A stretch of DNA of 5,349 nucleotides from CAYLHU01 sp964383715 (GTDB lineage Bacteria > Patescibacteriota > Minisyncoccia > Minisyncoccales > CG1-02-41-26): contig CAYLHU010000028.1 of assembly GCA_964383715.1 (NCBI GenBank), positions 1-5,349 on the forward strand, written 5' to 3'. The notes under the pieces are model-generated. The model was not told where the DNA came from. It saw only the letters and a program-made list of their open reading frames with translations, and ran no database searches. Each line of letters opens with the position of its first letter. Position 1 is the first letter of the stretch. Position numbers and translations under genes: made by a program. Shown piece by piece: positions 4,862 to 5,349 of this stretch.

Positions 4862-4909
4862 AAAGCTCCTTTCACAATAAAAAAACTCCTTTTGCAACAA
4901 AAAACTCCC
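4862..4909 (-). repeat. Three imperfect 20-bp tandem repeats, GGAG plus T-run
   Basis: On the minus strand GGAG followed by six or seven Ts recurs with a spacing of about 20 nt (GGAGTTTTTTG, GGAGTTTTTTTATTG, GGAGCTTTTTTG), each followed by a purine-ending AAAG before the next. The first copy doubles as the 3' arm of the adjacent terminator hairpin, so the others look like duplicated and decayed terminator arms. Confidence 0.6.
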
Positions 4910-4924
4910 ATTGGGAGTTTTTTG
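4898..4924 (-). terminator. Intrinsic terminator, symmetrical, inside the 16S-tRNA spacer
   Basis: A 12-bp stem (4898-4909 with 4913-4924) with a 3-nt loop has a GGGAG/CTCCC core flanked by A6/T6 runs, so it reads as an intrinsic terminator on either strand. On the minus strand it follows the 16S 3' end by about 230 nt and would separate 16S from the tRNAs. Confidence 0.6.
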
Positions 4925-5149
4925 TTTTTTATAATTTAACAGTTATTAATTTGGTTTCTTTGAGTTACTCCGATGGGTCAAATTATATGATGACTTGACC
5001 AACATCTGAAAAATTAAAGATAGAACCAAAGCACAAAACTATTTTATGCTCTATTGAGCACATAATAAGGTAGTGCTCTGATTCCTTAACTCCAATTTTT
5101 GTCGACTTTGTTTTTGATGTCTCGATAAAATCGATTCAAAAAAAACAAA
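4925..5149 (-). other. 16S downstream spacer without a gene
   Basis: This stretch between the 16S 3' end and the first terminator holds no credible reading frame. Structures visible are a bulged hairpin at 4972-5006 (GATG and GGTCAA pairing with TTGACC and CATC), a small stem TGCTC/GAGCA near 5047-5061, and TCGA/TCGA around 5122-5134. They may take part in 16S 3' processing, but the matching 5' leader is outside the window. Confidence 0.5.
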
Positions 5150-5278
5150 AATAGAAATGATCCATCGACAGGTTCCCCTACCGATGCCTTGTTACGACTT
5201 CATCCTGGTCATTGAATTCGCCTTAGGCCCAGAAAACTGAGATTTCAGGCGCCCCCAACTTCCCTGATGTGACGGGCG
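5150..5278 (-). rRNA. 16S rRNA, 3'-terminal exon (partial)
   Basis: The minus strand starts at CGCCCGTCAC (E. coli numbering about 1400 onward) and contains the helix 44 region with GGGGGCGCCTGAAATC and GGGCCTAAGGCGAA, the conserved GAAGTCGTAACAAGG, and helix 45, whose stem ATCGGTAGG/CCTGTCGAT pairs fully with two wobbles around the conserved GGAA loop. After GGATCA the tail reads TTTCTATT in place of CCTCCTTA, so the anti-Shine-Dalgarno is missing. The wording of helix 44 resembles Patescibacteria sequences. The universally conserved GTACACAC that should precede CGCCCGTC is absent, because intron sequence adjoins it. The 3' end is placed by length analogy with E. coli. Confidence 0.93.
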
Positions 5279-5349
5279 AATGTTCTCTGAGAACTCAGAG
5301 TTGACGTTCCCACTGTACGTGCGGATTTCCCGCATACAGCGAGCTCTAA
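5279..5349 (-). ncRNA. 3' end of a group II intron (domains V and VI) within 16S
   Basis: On the minus strand, 5341-5311 fold exactly like group II domain V: triad CGC, lower helix TGTA/TACA, two-base bulge CG on the 3' strand, upper helix TGCGG/CCGCA, GAAA loop, and GTG opposite the triad (C-G, G-U, C-G). CGC replaces the commoner AGC triad and is known in some bacterial group II introns. Next comes a hairpin CTCTGAG/CTCAGAG (5300-5285), consistent with domain VI; the branch adenosine cannot be fixed by eye. The intron ends at ACAT or ACATT, directly before the 16S exon. The rest of the intron, any encoded reverse transcriptase, and the 5' exon lie outside the window. Confidence 0.82.

Noticed and set aside
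4720..4911. Minus-strand 63-residue frame in the 16S spacer
   Set aside because: It is made of T-rich terminator tails and palindromes (Phe/Leu-rich low complexity) and has no start signal.
5150..5278. 16S pseudogene fragment
   Set aside because: Helix 45 pairs completely with the conserved loop, and the core GAAGTCGTAACAAGG is intact; only the tail and the upstream junction are unusual, and a domain V structure explains the junction.

Overview
The window is AT-rich bacterial DNA in which every recognisable gene lies on the minus strand. It begins (at high coordinates) inside a 16S rRNA gene and runs through a 16S spacer with tRNA-Ile(GAU) and tRNA-Ala(UGC) into an accessory region of small defence-type cassettes. 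The 16S fragment has a Patescibacteria/CPR-like helix 44, seems to be interrupted by a group II intron, and has a highly divergent tail, so a candidate-phyla-radiation bacterium (possibly Parcubacteria-like) is my best guess; this is an inference from one fragment. All intact genes stop with TAA, and nothing indicates a recoded UGA.

Layout, in the direction of transcription (high to low coordinates). 5349-5279: 3' end of a group II intron (domains V and VI). 5278-5150: last exon of 16S rRNA, with helix 45 intact but the anti-Shine-Dalgarno CCUCC replaced. 5149-4636: spacer rich in perfect palindromes, with two terminator-like hairpins and a possible promoter just before tRNA-Ile (4635-4562). 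4530-4043: an unusual nested array built around one intact tRNA-Ala (4259-4184). On its 5' side are tandem 79-bp units, each starting with the 5' end of tRNA-Ala; a 100-N gap interrupts these. On its 3' side is a 141-bp-period unit carrying the 3' part of tRNA-Ala with a hairpin-rich insert in the T loop. No 23S rRNA follows within 4 kb.

4016-3303: a HigB/RelE-like toxin and an XRE antitoxin, with their own promoter and a 20-bp palindromic operator. This pair is bracketed by two nearly identical 146-bp direct repeats (4192-4047 and 3254-3109) derived from tRNA-Ala. 3078-290: a tightly packed cluster of a DNA methyltransferase fused to an apparently dead staphylococcal-nuclease-like domain, an MjaI-family restriction endonuclease (CTAG specificity in the family), a broken small membrane protein gene, and a CMP/guanine-deaminase-family enzyme. 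289-1: no gene, but a GC-richer hairpin cluster at the window edge.

The picture is of an rRNA/tRNA locus that has become an accretion site: selfish or defence cassettes (toxin-antitoxin, restriction-modification) sit downstream of a tRNA-Ala whose fragments are repeated around them, and the adjoining 16S gene carries an intron. No integrase, transposase or intron-encoded protein is visible in the window, so any recombinase would act from elsewhere.
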